From positions 1-25,290 of the forward strand of contig LT635997.1 in NCBI GenBank assembly GCA_900128565.1: a stretch of DNA of 25,290 nucleotides, written 5' to 3'. This DNA is from Stramenopiles sp. TOSAG23-6. Its lineage: Eukaryota > Sar. Below the pieces are notes generated by a model. It was not told the DNA's origin. It did no database searches and saw nothing but the letters and a program-made list of their open reading frames with translations. The position numbers and the translations under genes are program-made. Of the stretch, positions 16,995 through 25,284 are shown piece by piece. Every line of letters starts with the position of its first letter. Position 1 is the first letter of the stretch.

Positions 16995-17927
16995 ATGAGT
17001 AGCAACCTTCGTGTACTCTTAGGATATGATGATCCAGTAGATTCTGGTGTGCGTAAAAGTAAACGAATGAAATTTGCTGTGAACCCTAACCCTAAATGTG
17101 TAGATTGTAAAGAAAGTATACAAAATTCTAGTTATATGATTCCAAGTCGATATCTTGGATTCAACCCATGGCCACCAAGTCCCAGTGTTGTCTGCTCTGA
17201 CTTGGGCAAGAATGTGCACGAAGCTCTTCAACGTTGTGCTAATTGTCGAGAGAAAATAAATGAGGACGAATGTGTACTTGGTGTGGTTGTTGATTGTGGT
17301 GTCGATATTCCTCCATACCTCTGGAATACACAGTATAGAATTCGCGACCGCCATCTTCCAAATAAAAGCTGGATAAGGAAATTACAAGGTGATTCATTAT
17401 TGGATAATGACCCTCGTTCTTGCTTTGATTTTTCACAGGAACAAGAAAATCTCTGGTTATCAAGGAATATGGTTCCTGAGGATGAACGTAAAGAAAGACT
17501 TTTGAAAGAACTTTCTCGTTTCAAAAAAGCCCATTTTACTATACTTCAATGGGCAAGAACAAAATTTAGTGGGGCTGCTGTAGTAGGAAAGATTAAAAAT
17601 AATGAAAAGTCTGAAGTAGAAACAAATGAAAAAGTATTGCTACTTGAGCAAACTTTGGCATTGAAAGAAATAGAGTTGTCAAAACAGCATGAAAAAGTTC
17701 ATCAATTGGAACAACGATTGGATCATTTGTTACTTTTGTTAAAAAAACATCAAAATCAAAAAAATGAACCAACTTTGAGACATATTTGTAATGAATTAAA
17801 AAGACAACTTCAAATTGAGGGAAATACAATAGATGTTATAAATTATGCATGTAAAGAATTTAATATTGATCAAAATGCAAAAGGAAAAGCAAAACAGTGT
17901 TTTAATAGGTTGCAATATTTATTGTAA
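16995..17927 (+). CDS. CxxC zinc-binding-like and coiled-coil protein, unknown
   Basis: 310 residues in one exon. After a basic start (KSKRMKF) and a telomere-coded NPNPK, there are two Cys pairs, CVDC (about 36-39) and CANC (about 77-80), with further Cys and His residues and conserved-looking W/Y positions (PPYLWNTQYRIRDRHLP). This suggests a zinc-binding domain, distantly like PARP-type fingers, but the spacing is not convincing. Residues 200-260 form a Leu/Glu/Lys-rich coiled coil with a (L)LLLLKKHQ core. The C-terminus is helical and basic. No family is assigned. The telomere-type tract lies at 17082-17096. Confidence 0.65.
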   Translation: MSSNLRVLLGYDDPVDSGVRKSKRMKFAVNPNPKCVDCKESIQNSSYMIPSRYLGFNPWPPSPSVVCSDLGKNVHEALQRCANCREKINEDECVLGVVVDCGVDIPPYLWNTQYRIRDRHLPNKSWIRKLQGDSLLDNDPRSCFDFSQEQENLWLSRNMVPEDERKERLLKELSRFKKAHFTILQWARTKFSGAAVVGKIKNNEKSEVETNEKVLLLEQTLALKEIELSKQHEKVHQLEQRLDHLLLLLKKHQNQKNEPTLRHICNELKRQLQIEGNTIDVINYACKEFNIDQNAKGKAKQCFNRLQYLL

Positions 17928-18271
17928 ATGACATACTATAAAAATCAATTGTATAAAATTTCTATTGAATAAAAATAAAAAAATCATTTTAGATGTCTAG
18001 AAAATAAAAATTGATATATTTTTTAAAAATTTCTATCCAATAAAAATAAAAAAAAAACAATAATAAATGTATTATTAGGATTATTAGTACCATACTTGTG
18101 TACTGCAGTTCTGTCAGTCCCATGAACTGTATTTTATCAAAAAACACATTTACTCATAGTATTTCATCCAGTAAATAACAATAATTCATCGCGGTAATAA
18201 TAATAATAACAATACTAACCGTATAAAAAAAATATAATAATAAACCCTAACCCTAGCTAGAATGAAAAAAA
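17928..18271. other. Convergent 3' region with hairpins downstream of the selenoprotein gene
   Basis: Contains two near-identical 30-bp AT-rich segments (about 17957 and 18028), a (TAA)n run near 18195, and CCCTAACCCTA at 18243-18254. On the minus strand, which is the 3' UTR of the FrnE-like gene, ATTTACT/AGTAAAT (18148-18176) can pair, flanked by ATGA and TGAT. A second stem CAGTTC/GAACTG lies at 18106-18129. Neither is a convincing SECIS by eye. Confidence 0.4.
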
Positions 18272-19187
18272 CTATATTTCTTCAAATACTTGTAGAAATG
18301 TTTCAACACTTTGAGCACCTGATAAACATATATAGTGAATAAATATAACAAATTCTACATTCATGAGATATTCTATAGAATGTAGATGAAAAAAAAAATT
18401 ATAAATATATATAGTAGTTGTATATACATTTGACAAACCTGTAGGGATATTTTCATTTGATTTGTTATTAATGATGAAAAAAGGAACTCCAGAAAATCCA
18501 AATTGTCGACGTCCTTGATCGATTTCTTGAAAAACTTCACGTTTGCCTTCTGTTGATTCGAGAAATGTAGTCACACTATTTTTTGAACATTCTGGAGAAA
18601 GCATGTATTGTAAAAAATACATTTAATTTGAAATTTGTTAGATCAAAAAGAAATCAAAAAGAAATTGGTAACAAAAGAAAAAAGAAAAAAAAGGATTTGA
18701 AAATAATGATGAACATTTACGTTAGAGCAATTTCAACTAAAGTTTCGTTTACAGAAATGTTTTTACCCTCCTCGTATAGAGCATGAAAGAGAGCAGCATT
18801 AGATGTAGATGTTGGAACACCTCTTTCTTTTAAAAACATAATGAGACGATGTGATTTCAACGTTGACGGCCAGTATTTCCAATTTGAGAACGTTGCTCCT
18901 ACTTCTTGACCCATTTGTTTCAGTCGAATAGTCCAGCTATCAGATCCCCAACGACGCTTATTATATGCCATATAGTCTTCACCATTTGGATTTGTACTAC
19001 TATCAATGATAAAGGGTAACCAGTCAACGTTGACAGACCCAAGAGGATTTCGTTCTTTCCATTTTGAAATTGCTGTTTGAAGGCGTTTCTGACCAACGTG
19101 ACACCAAGGTCATGCTAGATCTGAGTATACACGAATACTCAATGTTTTAGGCAGATCACTATCTGTAGTGCCTGTTACTTCTGTCAT
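18272..19187 (-). CDS. FrnE-like DsbA-family oxidoreductase, probable selenoprotein
   Basis: Three exons, 19187-18721, 18602-18439 and 18318-18272, total 225 residues, the usual FrnE length. The thioredoxin-fold start is LSIRVYSDLA-(TGA)-PWCHVGQKRL: TGA falls exactly on the first Cys of the family's CPWC redox motif, giving UPWC if read as selenocysteine (residue 26). The rest is intact: VDWLPFIID, STLKSHRLI, ALFHALYEEGKNIS, GVPFFIINNK with the conserved cis-Pro, and GAQSVETFLQVFEE at the end. Members are thiol-disulfide oxidoreductases. Nothing else is broken, and other genes in the window end in TGA, so recoding fits better than decay or a code change. No signal peptide is seen. A clear SECIS element was not identified. 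Confidence 0.8.
18319..18438 (-). other. Ordinary GT-AG intron of the FrnE-like gene
   Basis: Starts GTTTGTCAAATG and ends TATGTTTATCAG, with no introner motif. Joining gives IPT-GAQSVETF, the expected FrnE ending. It shows that standard GT-AG splicing works in the same transcript as a non-AG intron. Confidence 0.85.
18603..18720 (-). other. Intron ending ACAT without the full introner palindrome
   Basis: Starts GTAAATGTTCATC, contains GATCTAACAAATTTC and ends TTTTTTACAATACAT. Joining gives VEIALT-LSPECSKNS. The next AG (CTCCAG) would bring a stop after a few codons. It keeps CTAAC and the 3' tail but lacks TACGAAATTTTGTA, so the end signal is separable from the palindrome. Confidence 0.8.
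19110..19112 (-). other. In-frame TGA, probable selenocysteine codon
   Basis: TGA sits between GCA and CCT in DLA-TGA-PWCHVG, at the nucleophilic Cys position of the CxxC motif. The frame is open for 25 codons before and 199 after it once introns are removed. Confidence 0.8.
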
Positions 19188-19462
19188 GTCAGCAAACTTT
19201 ACAAAATGCAAATTTTTACAATGCAACTAACTCAAAGATTCATGAATAATTGCGTCAAAATTTATGCAGTCCCAAAAAAAAATGTCAAAAAATGATTGGG
19301 GTACCGGGTATCTAGCTAGTCAAAAAGGAGGTAGTTCGAGTTCTTCTATTCTGTTCTTTCTTTCGTATAGGTCCTATATCAGACATTGTTTTACATCCAA
19401 ACACTGTAAACAGGTTCTGATATATAATTTTTGATACTATTATTGTTATTCTTGTTGAATAA
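19188..19462. promoter_or_regulatory. Divergent intergenic region
   Basis: 275 bp between divergent starts. It includes GGGGTACCGGG near 19298-19308 and AT-rich sequence; no motif or gene was recognised. Confidence 0.3.
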
Positions 19463-21509
19463 ATGGAGATACAGGACTTGCCAAATCGCATTACCTTGGA
19501 AGATATGCGTGATATACCTGATGTAAGTGGTTGGGATATTTCAGATGAAGACATTAGTGTTCGGATAGTAGAAAAGATGGAACCTCTCCCAACAAAAGAG
19601 TTTCGGCTTTCCCACGGTCCAATATGGGATGAAGTAGTGGCTGCGTTTGAGAGTTATAATGATGTAGAGCGACGGAATTGGATTTTAGAGTTAAATATTG
19701 ATCGTACTATTCATTTTGATACTTCAAAGACCGTAAATGATGAGTCTAGTCAAGTGGCAAAAGAAGCTTTCTCAAGAAGTTATATAATCGATCCTTGGTT
19801 ATGGAGGTGTAGAAAACTTCAAAAACTTCGTCTTTGTATATCACCGGTAGGTACTTTAAAGAATGTAAAACCTTGGATTTGTATGTTAAAAAGTTTACAA
19901 CATTTGGATTTATCTGGAAATGGTATAGAAGTCTTACCTGAGCATTTGAGTCGTTTGATTCAACTTCGAAGTCTTGACGTTTCGAATAATCATTTGACTA
20001 CACTTCCCACAGAGCTGAAGTCATTAACCTCACTTGTTTCTCTGGATGTTCGTACAAACAAATTAACGTCTCTTGTACCTATTCCATATAGTTTAGTTTG
20101 TTTACATGCTGATTATAATCATTTGTCTTCAATTGTTGACATCTTCAACTGTGAATTAAACAATACAAATGATACAAATGATACAAATGATAAAAAAGAT
20201 AAAAAAGATCAAATACAATCATTTCGGATAGAAACACTTACTCTTACGGGTAATATGTTAACAAATATACCAAGTGAAATTAGTCATTGTACGTCTTTAG
20301 TTACATTCAAACTATCTGAAAATAAGATTGAAAATATGTATGTTTTTTTTTTTTCAATTTTTTATCTAAATATTTTTTTTATAGTAAATTTTGTACCTAA
20401 CAAATTTTCCAAAAAAAAAAAATTTCACAATATATTTGTTTTGAACTTGGCCTTTTAAGTAAGAAATTAAGACATGTTGATTTTCGTAATAATTTGATAC
20501 AAGATAAAAAAATACTTAAAATGGCAAATAAAGCATCTTTGAATGGTGCAAGAGATTTAGTTGTGTTTTTGAAATTTTTAGCAAAATCGATAAAAAAAAA
20601 TCAAAAAAACAAAAAAAATAAAAAAAATAATACAAAAAAAAAAGTAGAACAACACGAAATCACTCCTGAACAAATAGAACAACGTAAACAAAAAGAACAC
20701 GAAATATTACTATTACAGTTAGCGCGTGAAAAAGCTCAAGAAATGGAAAGAATTAAACGTAAAAAAGAAAAAATCGAATTACAAAATAAAATGAGTCAAC
20801 GTAAAAAAGAAAAAAAAGAAGAAAATGATCTCAAAGAAAAACAAATCAAACATCGTCGAAATCTTCGCCAAGAAAATCGTACGAAACAAATGTATGAATT
20901 ATTTTTTTGAAAATTCAAAATTTTTTTTTTTATAGTAAATTTTGTACCTAACAAATTTTTTTAGAATTTTTTTTGAAATATTTTTTCAAAATTTATACAG
21001 TTATTAGCTGAGAAGAAAAAGGAATGGAATGCTCTTTCTAAAAAAGAACAAACTCAAATTTTAGATGTACAACAAAAAAAAGAGGAAGAAACAAAAATGA
21101 TTAATGAAATGTATGTTTTTTCATTATGAATTTTTTTTNTTTTTTTTTTTTTTTTTCGTACGAAATTTTGTACCTAAACCTAAAAGATTTTTTTTTTTTT
21201 TTGAAATATTGTCCAAATATAAATGATTGAAGAGGCACGAAAACAAGCTGCTATATCTCAAGCTGAAAAAGTTCAATTAAAACGTTTAGCAAAAGAAAAA
21301 GAATTAAAACAATCAAAAGATAAACATAAAAAACCATTATATATAGTACAACCAAGATATTCTGGTATTGTTACAATGTTTGATTCATCTAGAGGTTTTG
21401 GTTTTATTGAAATAAAACACGAAATCAAAAAAACAGATAGCAGTACAAAAGATTTGTCAAATACAAATTTATTAGGTAGAGAATTGTATAACAAAAATGA
21501 ATTGACTTT

Positions 21510-21543
<34 letters not shown>

Positions 21544-21795
21544 CATGATAATACATCACAAAAAATACAAAAAATACAAAATATACAAAAAATACAAAAA
21601 TCAATTTTTGTACATTCTTCATCAATGTTATTTGATACTCGTGAAAAATCAATAAAACGTACTGGATTTGAAAGAAAAAAGTTAAGTAAAGGTCAACATG
21701 TTGAATTTGAAATTTCTGTTGGAAAAAATAATAGAAATCAAGCAACTTCGATTACATTAGAAAATGGTGTTTTATTTTCTGGTTTTGAAAGATAA
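19463..21795 (+). CDS. LRR, coiled-coil and split cold-shock-domain protein
   Basis: Four exons: 19463-20337, 20436-20891, about 20997/21000-21110 and 21225-21795, about 670 residues. Residues about 118-320 are leucine-rich repeats (LQHLDLSGNGIEVLPEHLSRL, LRSLDVSNNHLTTLP and others), interrupted by an Asn-Asp-Thr/Lys-Asp insertion. A Lys/Glu-rich coiled coil (about 340-515) follows. The end is a cold-shock domain: YSGIVTMFDSSRGFGFIEI (RNP1), then about 60 inserted residues with poly-Ser, then KSIFVHSSSM (RNP2), LSKGQHVEFEISV and ATSITLENG. Cold-shock domains bind single-stranded nucleic acid, and LRRs bind proteins. This is an unusual domain order; scaffold or RNA-linked roles are inference. 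The first junction restores a 24-residue LRR spacing (LVTFKLSENKIENICFELGLLSKK to LRHVDF). Confidence 0.8.
20338..20435 (+). other. Introner-type intron, ends ATAT
   Basis: Starts GTATGTTTTTTTTTTTC, contains TAGTAAATTTTGTACCTAAC and ends TTTCACAATATAT. An AG at about 20458 (TTTTAAG) is also in frame but would shorten the LRR from 24 to 16 residues, so the non-AG end is favoured. Confidence 0.75.
20892..20996 (+). other. Introner-type intron with non-AG 3' end
   Basis: Starts GTATGAATTATTTTT, contains TAGTAAATTTTGTACCTAAC and ends AAAATTTAT or three bases on, ATACA. The tempting AG at 20999-21000 gives ATT-ATT-AGC-TGA, a stop, and the later AGs also fail. Confidence 0.75.
21111..21224 (+). 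other. Introner-type intron, ends AAAT
   Basis: Starts GTATGTTTTTTCATTATG, contains TACGAAATTTTGTACCTAAA and an N at 21139, and ends TTGTCCAAATATAAAT. Joining gives MINEM-IEEARKQ. TAA just upstream and stops after both nearby AGs fix the junction at AAAT/GATT within three bases. Confidence 0.8.
21508..21545 (+). repeat. (AGT)n microsatellite coding poly-Ser
   Basis: About twelve AGT units encode Ser inside the insertion that splits the cold-shock domain. It is followed by AAAATACAA-type repeats coding Lys-Ile-Gln. Confidence 0.9.
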
Positions 21796-21812
21796 TAAAA
21801 TTTCTTATATTC

Positions 21813-22043
21813 ATGGCTAAAAATGTGTGTAATAATATCAAAGATTGTTTAGGTCTTTGGGAAGAACATTTTATAAAACACGAAATCCAACAGAAAATAA
21901 TAAAAATGAATTATAAAACAAGATTGTTCCACGATGTGAAAGAAGAACCTGAGCAGCTGACCGTCGATCCAGTCATATATCGAATCGATCCGGTGTTTTA
22001 TCTACTTGCTTATATTTGTCTACACTCGGGAACGACGAACTAA
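21813..22043 (+). CDS. Doubtful 76-codon open frame
   Basis: An ATG-started frame (MAKNVCNNIKDCLGLW) lies in the 263-bp gap between two plus-strand genes, 17 bp after one stop and 15 bp before the next start. It matches no family I know. It may be 5' leader of the next gene or a chance frame. Confidence 0.2.
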   Translation: MAKNVCNNIKDCLGLWEEHFIKHEIQQKIIKMNYKTRLFHDVKEEPEQLTVDPVIYRIDPVFYLLAYICLHSGTTN

Positions 22044-22058
22044 GATCTACGATATACC

Positions 22059-23826
22059 ATGATGAAACTAAGCATCTTTTTGATAATGCATTTTTTTGCC
22101 GTTGTCGTTGCGAGTGGATGCAAGCAGTGTAATCGATCCCTCACGTGCCTCCCTAGGTCTGCGGAACGGTTTGAGAACGTTGGACTTGTGGAAAAAAGAG
22201 GGAAATGGGGTGTTTGGAGTAAACGTAATTTCTTCATGGAAGAATGTCCGTGTCCCGATATTGTTCATGGAAGAAGCGAATGCTTATATGTTTATAATAC
22301 GACACCTTCTGAAGAATTAAGGGGAGTTTTTATCATTAACAATTCTGACCAAATCACGATGGAAATGTCCAAAAAGTCTCGTAAACATTTACTATCGCGG
22401 CTGTCTCCTCGAAAACATGTCATCACTATTATCTCTGATGAATTTATTTCTACACATGGAGACGAGACAAATAAAAAACTTGAATTATCATTCGAAAATG
22501 ATGCGTTGAAACAAAATTTTGTTTCAGAAATGAACAGTAAATTATCACTCACAGAGGAAGAAAGAGAGACGTGTAAAGTTTTAGATGCACAACCATATGA
22601 ACATAATCGCTTACAGAAGGATTTGTATGCCCGATGTATGCATGATGAGACATTTCTTTATGCCATGGCAAAAGGTAATAAGTTTACACGTGCTAATTCT
22701 ATACTATATAAAGATATTTGTGATTTGGTGATTGGTCACGTTCCACAAAATATTGAGCTCTGCTCAGAAAAGATTAGAAAGAACATAGAATTCTGTATGG
22801 AGCAATACCAAAAGAATCATGGCATATTTAGTAAACTTTTACCCGAGATGCGAGAACAAATTTACGCCGAAGAAACAAAGAAAGATAAAAAAAACAGTGC
22901 TATAATATTCGAAGAACAATACAAAAAATATAAGTCTTTAACATGTTCAACACAAAATTTTAAAATTGCTCGACAAGCAGTTAAAAACGATGGTTTACTA
23001 CTTGATAAAGCAGATAAATTCTTTACAAAATGCGGCCGTCAAGGTCAAAGATTTTTGAATAGTGTGCAGAATTCATCTCTAACTTTCAGTGGATATAAAG
23101 TAATCGAATATGAAGCTGTTGAAAATAACCCAGAGGCAATACAATTTGTCCATCCTGATTGTTCTAATTTTTACGAGAGATTAGCTGGCAAGGCGATTCG
23201 ATGGAGTTACAAAAGTATAAAACATGTGTATCGATATAGTAGTTGTCCAGACCAATGTGAAAGTCTGATGAATAATTTGTTTCATATAGAAAGTCATCAT
23301 ATGGCTTGGGCTTATCAAAAGTTATCTTTTCCTTTATATGCATTGAAACATATCAAAGGCTCCCCTTGTGAGAAACATCTAAGAGCCATGTATGTTTATA
23401 TGAATTTCTAATTTAATATTTTTTCATACGAAATTTTGTACCTAACGAATTTTTTTTTGAAATATTTTTTCACAATACATTTATGAGAAACATCTAAGAG
23501 CCATTTATGAAAGCCAAGGAATAAACTGCCCAATTGATTACTCGCATTCATCTTATCCAAATGAACCAAAACTACAAAAAACGTTTTATGAAAAAGTAAT
23601 TGATTATTCAATTGAAGAGGAAAAAAAAGAAAAAAAAATCAAAAATCAAAAACAAAAACAAAAACAAAAACAAAACACATATATTTCATATATTCCAAAG
23701 GATGTGTATGAAAAAATTTGGCATTGCATGTTATCTAACAATCCTACACGTATCAGAGATATGAACCCAAAAGTGTATAAAGAATTTTACAAAACAAAAT
23801 TGAAATTATACCGAACATACTTATGA
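22059..23826 (+). CDS. Secreted Cys-containing protein, unknown family
   Basis: Two exons, 22059-23389 and 23481-23826, about 558 residues. It starts with a signal peptide (MMKLSIFLIMHFFAVVVASG) followed by a Cys-rich stretch (CKQCNRSLTC, ECPCPDI, then C). The middle is charged and helical, with an EEERETCKVLDAQ segment and scattered Cys. There is a Lys/Gln-rich run near the C-terminus and several WH and YR aromatic patches. No membrane segment follows the signal peptide, so secretion or endomembrane lumen is likely. The single intron lies inside an eight-codon direct duplication (EKHLRA repeated). No domain is recognised. Confidence 0.75.
23369..23504 (+). repeat. 21-bp direct repeats flanking an intron
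   Basis: An identical 21-bp coding segment (GAGAAACATCTAAGAGCCAT with a leading T) occurs at 23369-23389, directly before the intron, and at 23484-23504, just after it. The duplication adds eight codons and keeps the frame. Confidence 0.9.
23390..23480 (+). other. Introner-type intron, ends ACAT
   Basis: Starts GTATGTTTATATG, contains TACGAAATTTTGTACCTAAC and ends TTTCACAATACAT. Alternatives in frame are an AG end at 23496 (ATCTAAG) and an end at GCCAT (23504), because the flanking duplication is a multiple of three. Confidence 0.7.
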
Positions 23827-24092
23827 AAAAACTAATAAAAGTGAGATGGAATTGCTTATAGAACACATATATAAGTTCAAAAAATAAAAGCATGTGTAGA
23901 ACACATATATAATTTTATACAAAAAATAAAAGCATGATTACACTTTATAATGTATAAGTTTTATACAATATTCTTTCGATGTGTTGCTGGCATAAGTTTT
24001 ATATACGTAATATGCTCTCAAGGTGTTGCTGGTCATCACCTAGATTCCAAATTTCATTCATTTTATAGAGAGGGTTTGTGTGCTCAACAATT
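23827..24092. repeat. Convergent 3' region with two tandem duplications
   Basis: A 36-40 bp unit (TAGAACACATATATAA to AATAAAAGCATG) occurs at 23859-23894 and 23897-23936, doubling the poly(A)-signal-like region. Next to it a TATAAGTTTTATA to GTGTTGCTGG unit of about 40 bp occurs at 23953-23990 and 23991-24032. No gene is seen on the plus strand. Confidence 0.75.
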
Positions 24093-25114
24093 TTAAGAAA
24101 TATGTTCCAAAATCCCATTTGAAGCAAAATGTCGAATCTGCAAAAAGAGTTCATCCTCCTCCTCCTCCTCCTCCTCTTTAGTATTAATGTATTTTGGAAA
24201 AATATTTCAAAAAAAAATTCGTTAGGTACAAAATTTCGTACGAATAAAAAATTCGATTTTTTTGTAAAAAAAAAAAATAAAACATACATTGATCTAGCTA
24301 GCCTATATACTAGAATCGTATCTTCTTTTAGCATTACTTGTATAGATCTTTTTACAACATTTTCTTTATCATAAAGATTATCTATATATTAAACAAGAAA
24401 GTCAATCAATTCAATAATATGGTAACAAAGAATATCCTACCTCTTTCTTCTCTGTTTTCCTTTACAATATTGTATCTGTCGCTCATAACAGATTATTACC
24501 CTTCTTCTTCTTCATGTGTATTTAACATTGAACTGATGTAGCTAGAACTTTACCTTCATCTTCTCTCTGTGTAGTTGACAGTTTCATTCGATGTTTTTCC
24601 CAACCTGTTTTTGCAATTCTTTCAAGTTTTGTTTTCATTAATGTCCATTGATCTACTTTCACAAATGTACTAAATATAAATAAGAAACTTTTATGATAAT
24701 CATCAATATTTTTTTGCCCTTTTGAGATACATTTTTTCATTTTTTCTATTTCTGTATTTATTTTTTGTACATGTATTATAACATAATATAGCATTTCATC
24801 AAAAAATAAATTTAAAATTCATAATGGAAAATAAACATTTGAAAAAAATTTAAAAAAAAATTTTGAAATGCAAAAGGAAAAACAAACATCTTTTTTTTTC
24901 ATTTTCTTCTTTTTCTTTTTTTTTCTTGGACCTTTTTTTGCAACATTTATATTTTTCAGTAATTCGTTTTTCAAAACACGAAATCTTTCTTTAAAAGGAA
25001 ACACGAGATCTACTAAATTTGTTGGGAGATTTTCAACATATATATATTTCAAGATTTTACGAATATCAGCTATACTAAAAATTCCAGGAAATTTCGTATA
25101 TATATTTTCAAAAT
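24093..25114 (-). CDS. Unidentified helical protein, 3' part
   Basis: Four exons are visible: about 25114-24888, 24770-24554, 24381-24288 and 24186-24093, about 210 residues; the 5' part is beyond the window. It is Lys-rich with a poly-Lys tract (GPRKKKKKKKMKKKD), then a helical stretch (VQKINTEIEKMKKC, VKVDQWTLMKTKLERIAKTGWEKH) and, in the frame chosen, a poly-Glu tract made by GAG repeats and the end NGILEHIS. If a canonical AG in the GAG run is used instead, the frame shifts and ends at 23999 with LGDDQQHLESILRI; that tail looks equally protein-like. No family was recognised. Confidence 0.55.
24187..24287 (-). other. Introner-type intron, ends ACAT or in the GAG run
   Basis: Starts GTATGTTTTATTTT, contains TACGAAATTTTGTACCTAAC and ends TTCCAAAATACAT. 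The ACAT end gives RSI-NTKEEEEE. Canonical ends at AG in the following GAG repeats give an Arg run in another open frame. Confidence 0.65.
24382..24553 (-). other. Ordinary GT-AG intron
   Basis: Starts GTAAAGTTCTAGC and ends TTAATATATAG. Joining gives QREDE-DNLYDKENVV in frame. No introner motif is present. Confidence 0.7.
24771..24887 (-). other. Intron ending ACAT without introner palindrome
   Basis: Starts GTTTGTTTTTCC and ends GTTATAATACAT. Joining KKKD-VQKINTEI is in frame (phase 0). No AG occurs in it or before AAATACAG in the next exon. Confidence 0.65.
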
Positions 25115-25184
25115 ATATTTTATATGAAAATATTTCAAAATAATGTTTTTTGTTAGTTATGAAAAATATACAAACACAATAACT

Positions 25185-25223
<39 letters not shown>

Positions 25224-25233
25224 TTGGAAAAAA

Positions 25234-25284
<51 letters not shown>

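Noticed and set aside
19110-19112. Pseudogene or global TGA recoding for the FrnE-like gene
   Set aside because: No other break is present, both introns splice in frame, and the ankyrin, RING and secreted genes end in TGA.
4516-23480. Ciliate-type internal eliminated sequences cut at TA
   Set aside because: A TA-bounded rule fails at 6181 by creating a stop, the telomere unit and stop-codon use are not ciliate-like, and several copies have good GT-AG ends.
24868-25143. Plus-strand Phe-rich frame of 91 codons
   Set aside because: It is antisense to the Lys-rich exon of the 3'-edge gene and reflects T runs.
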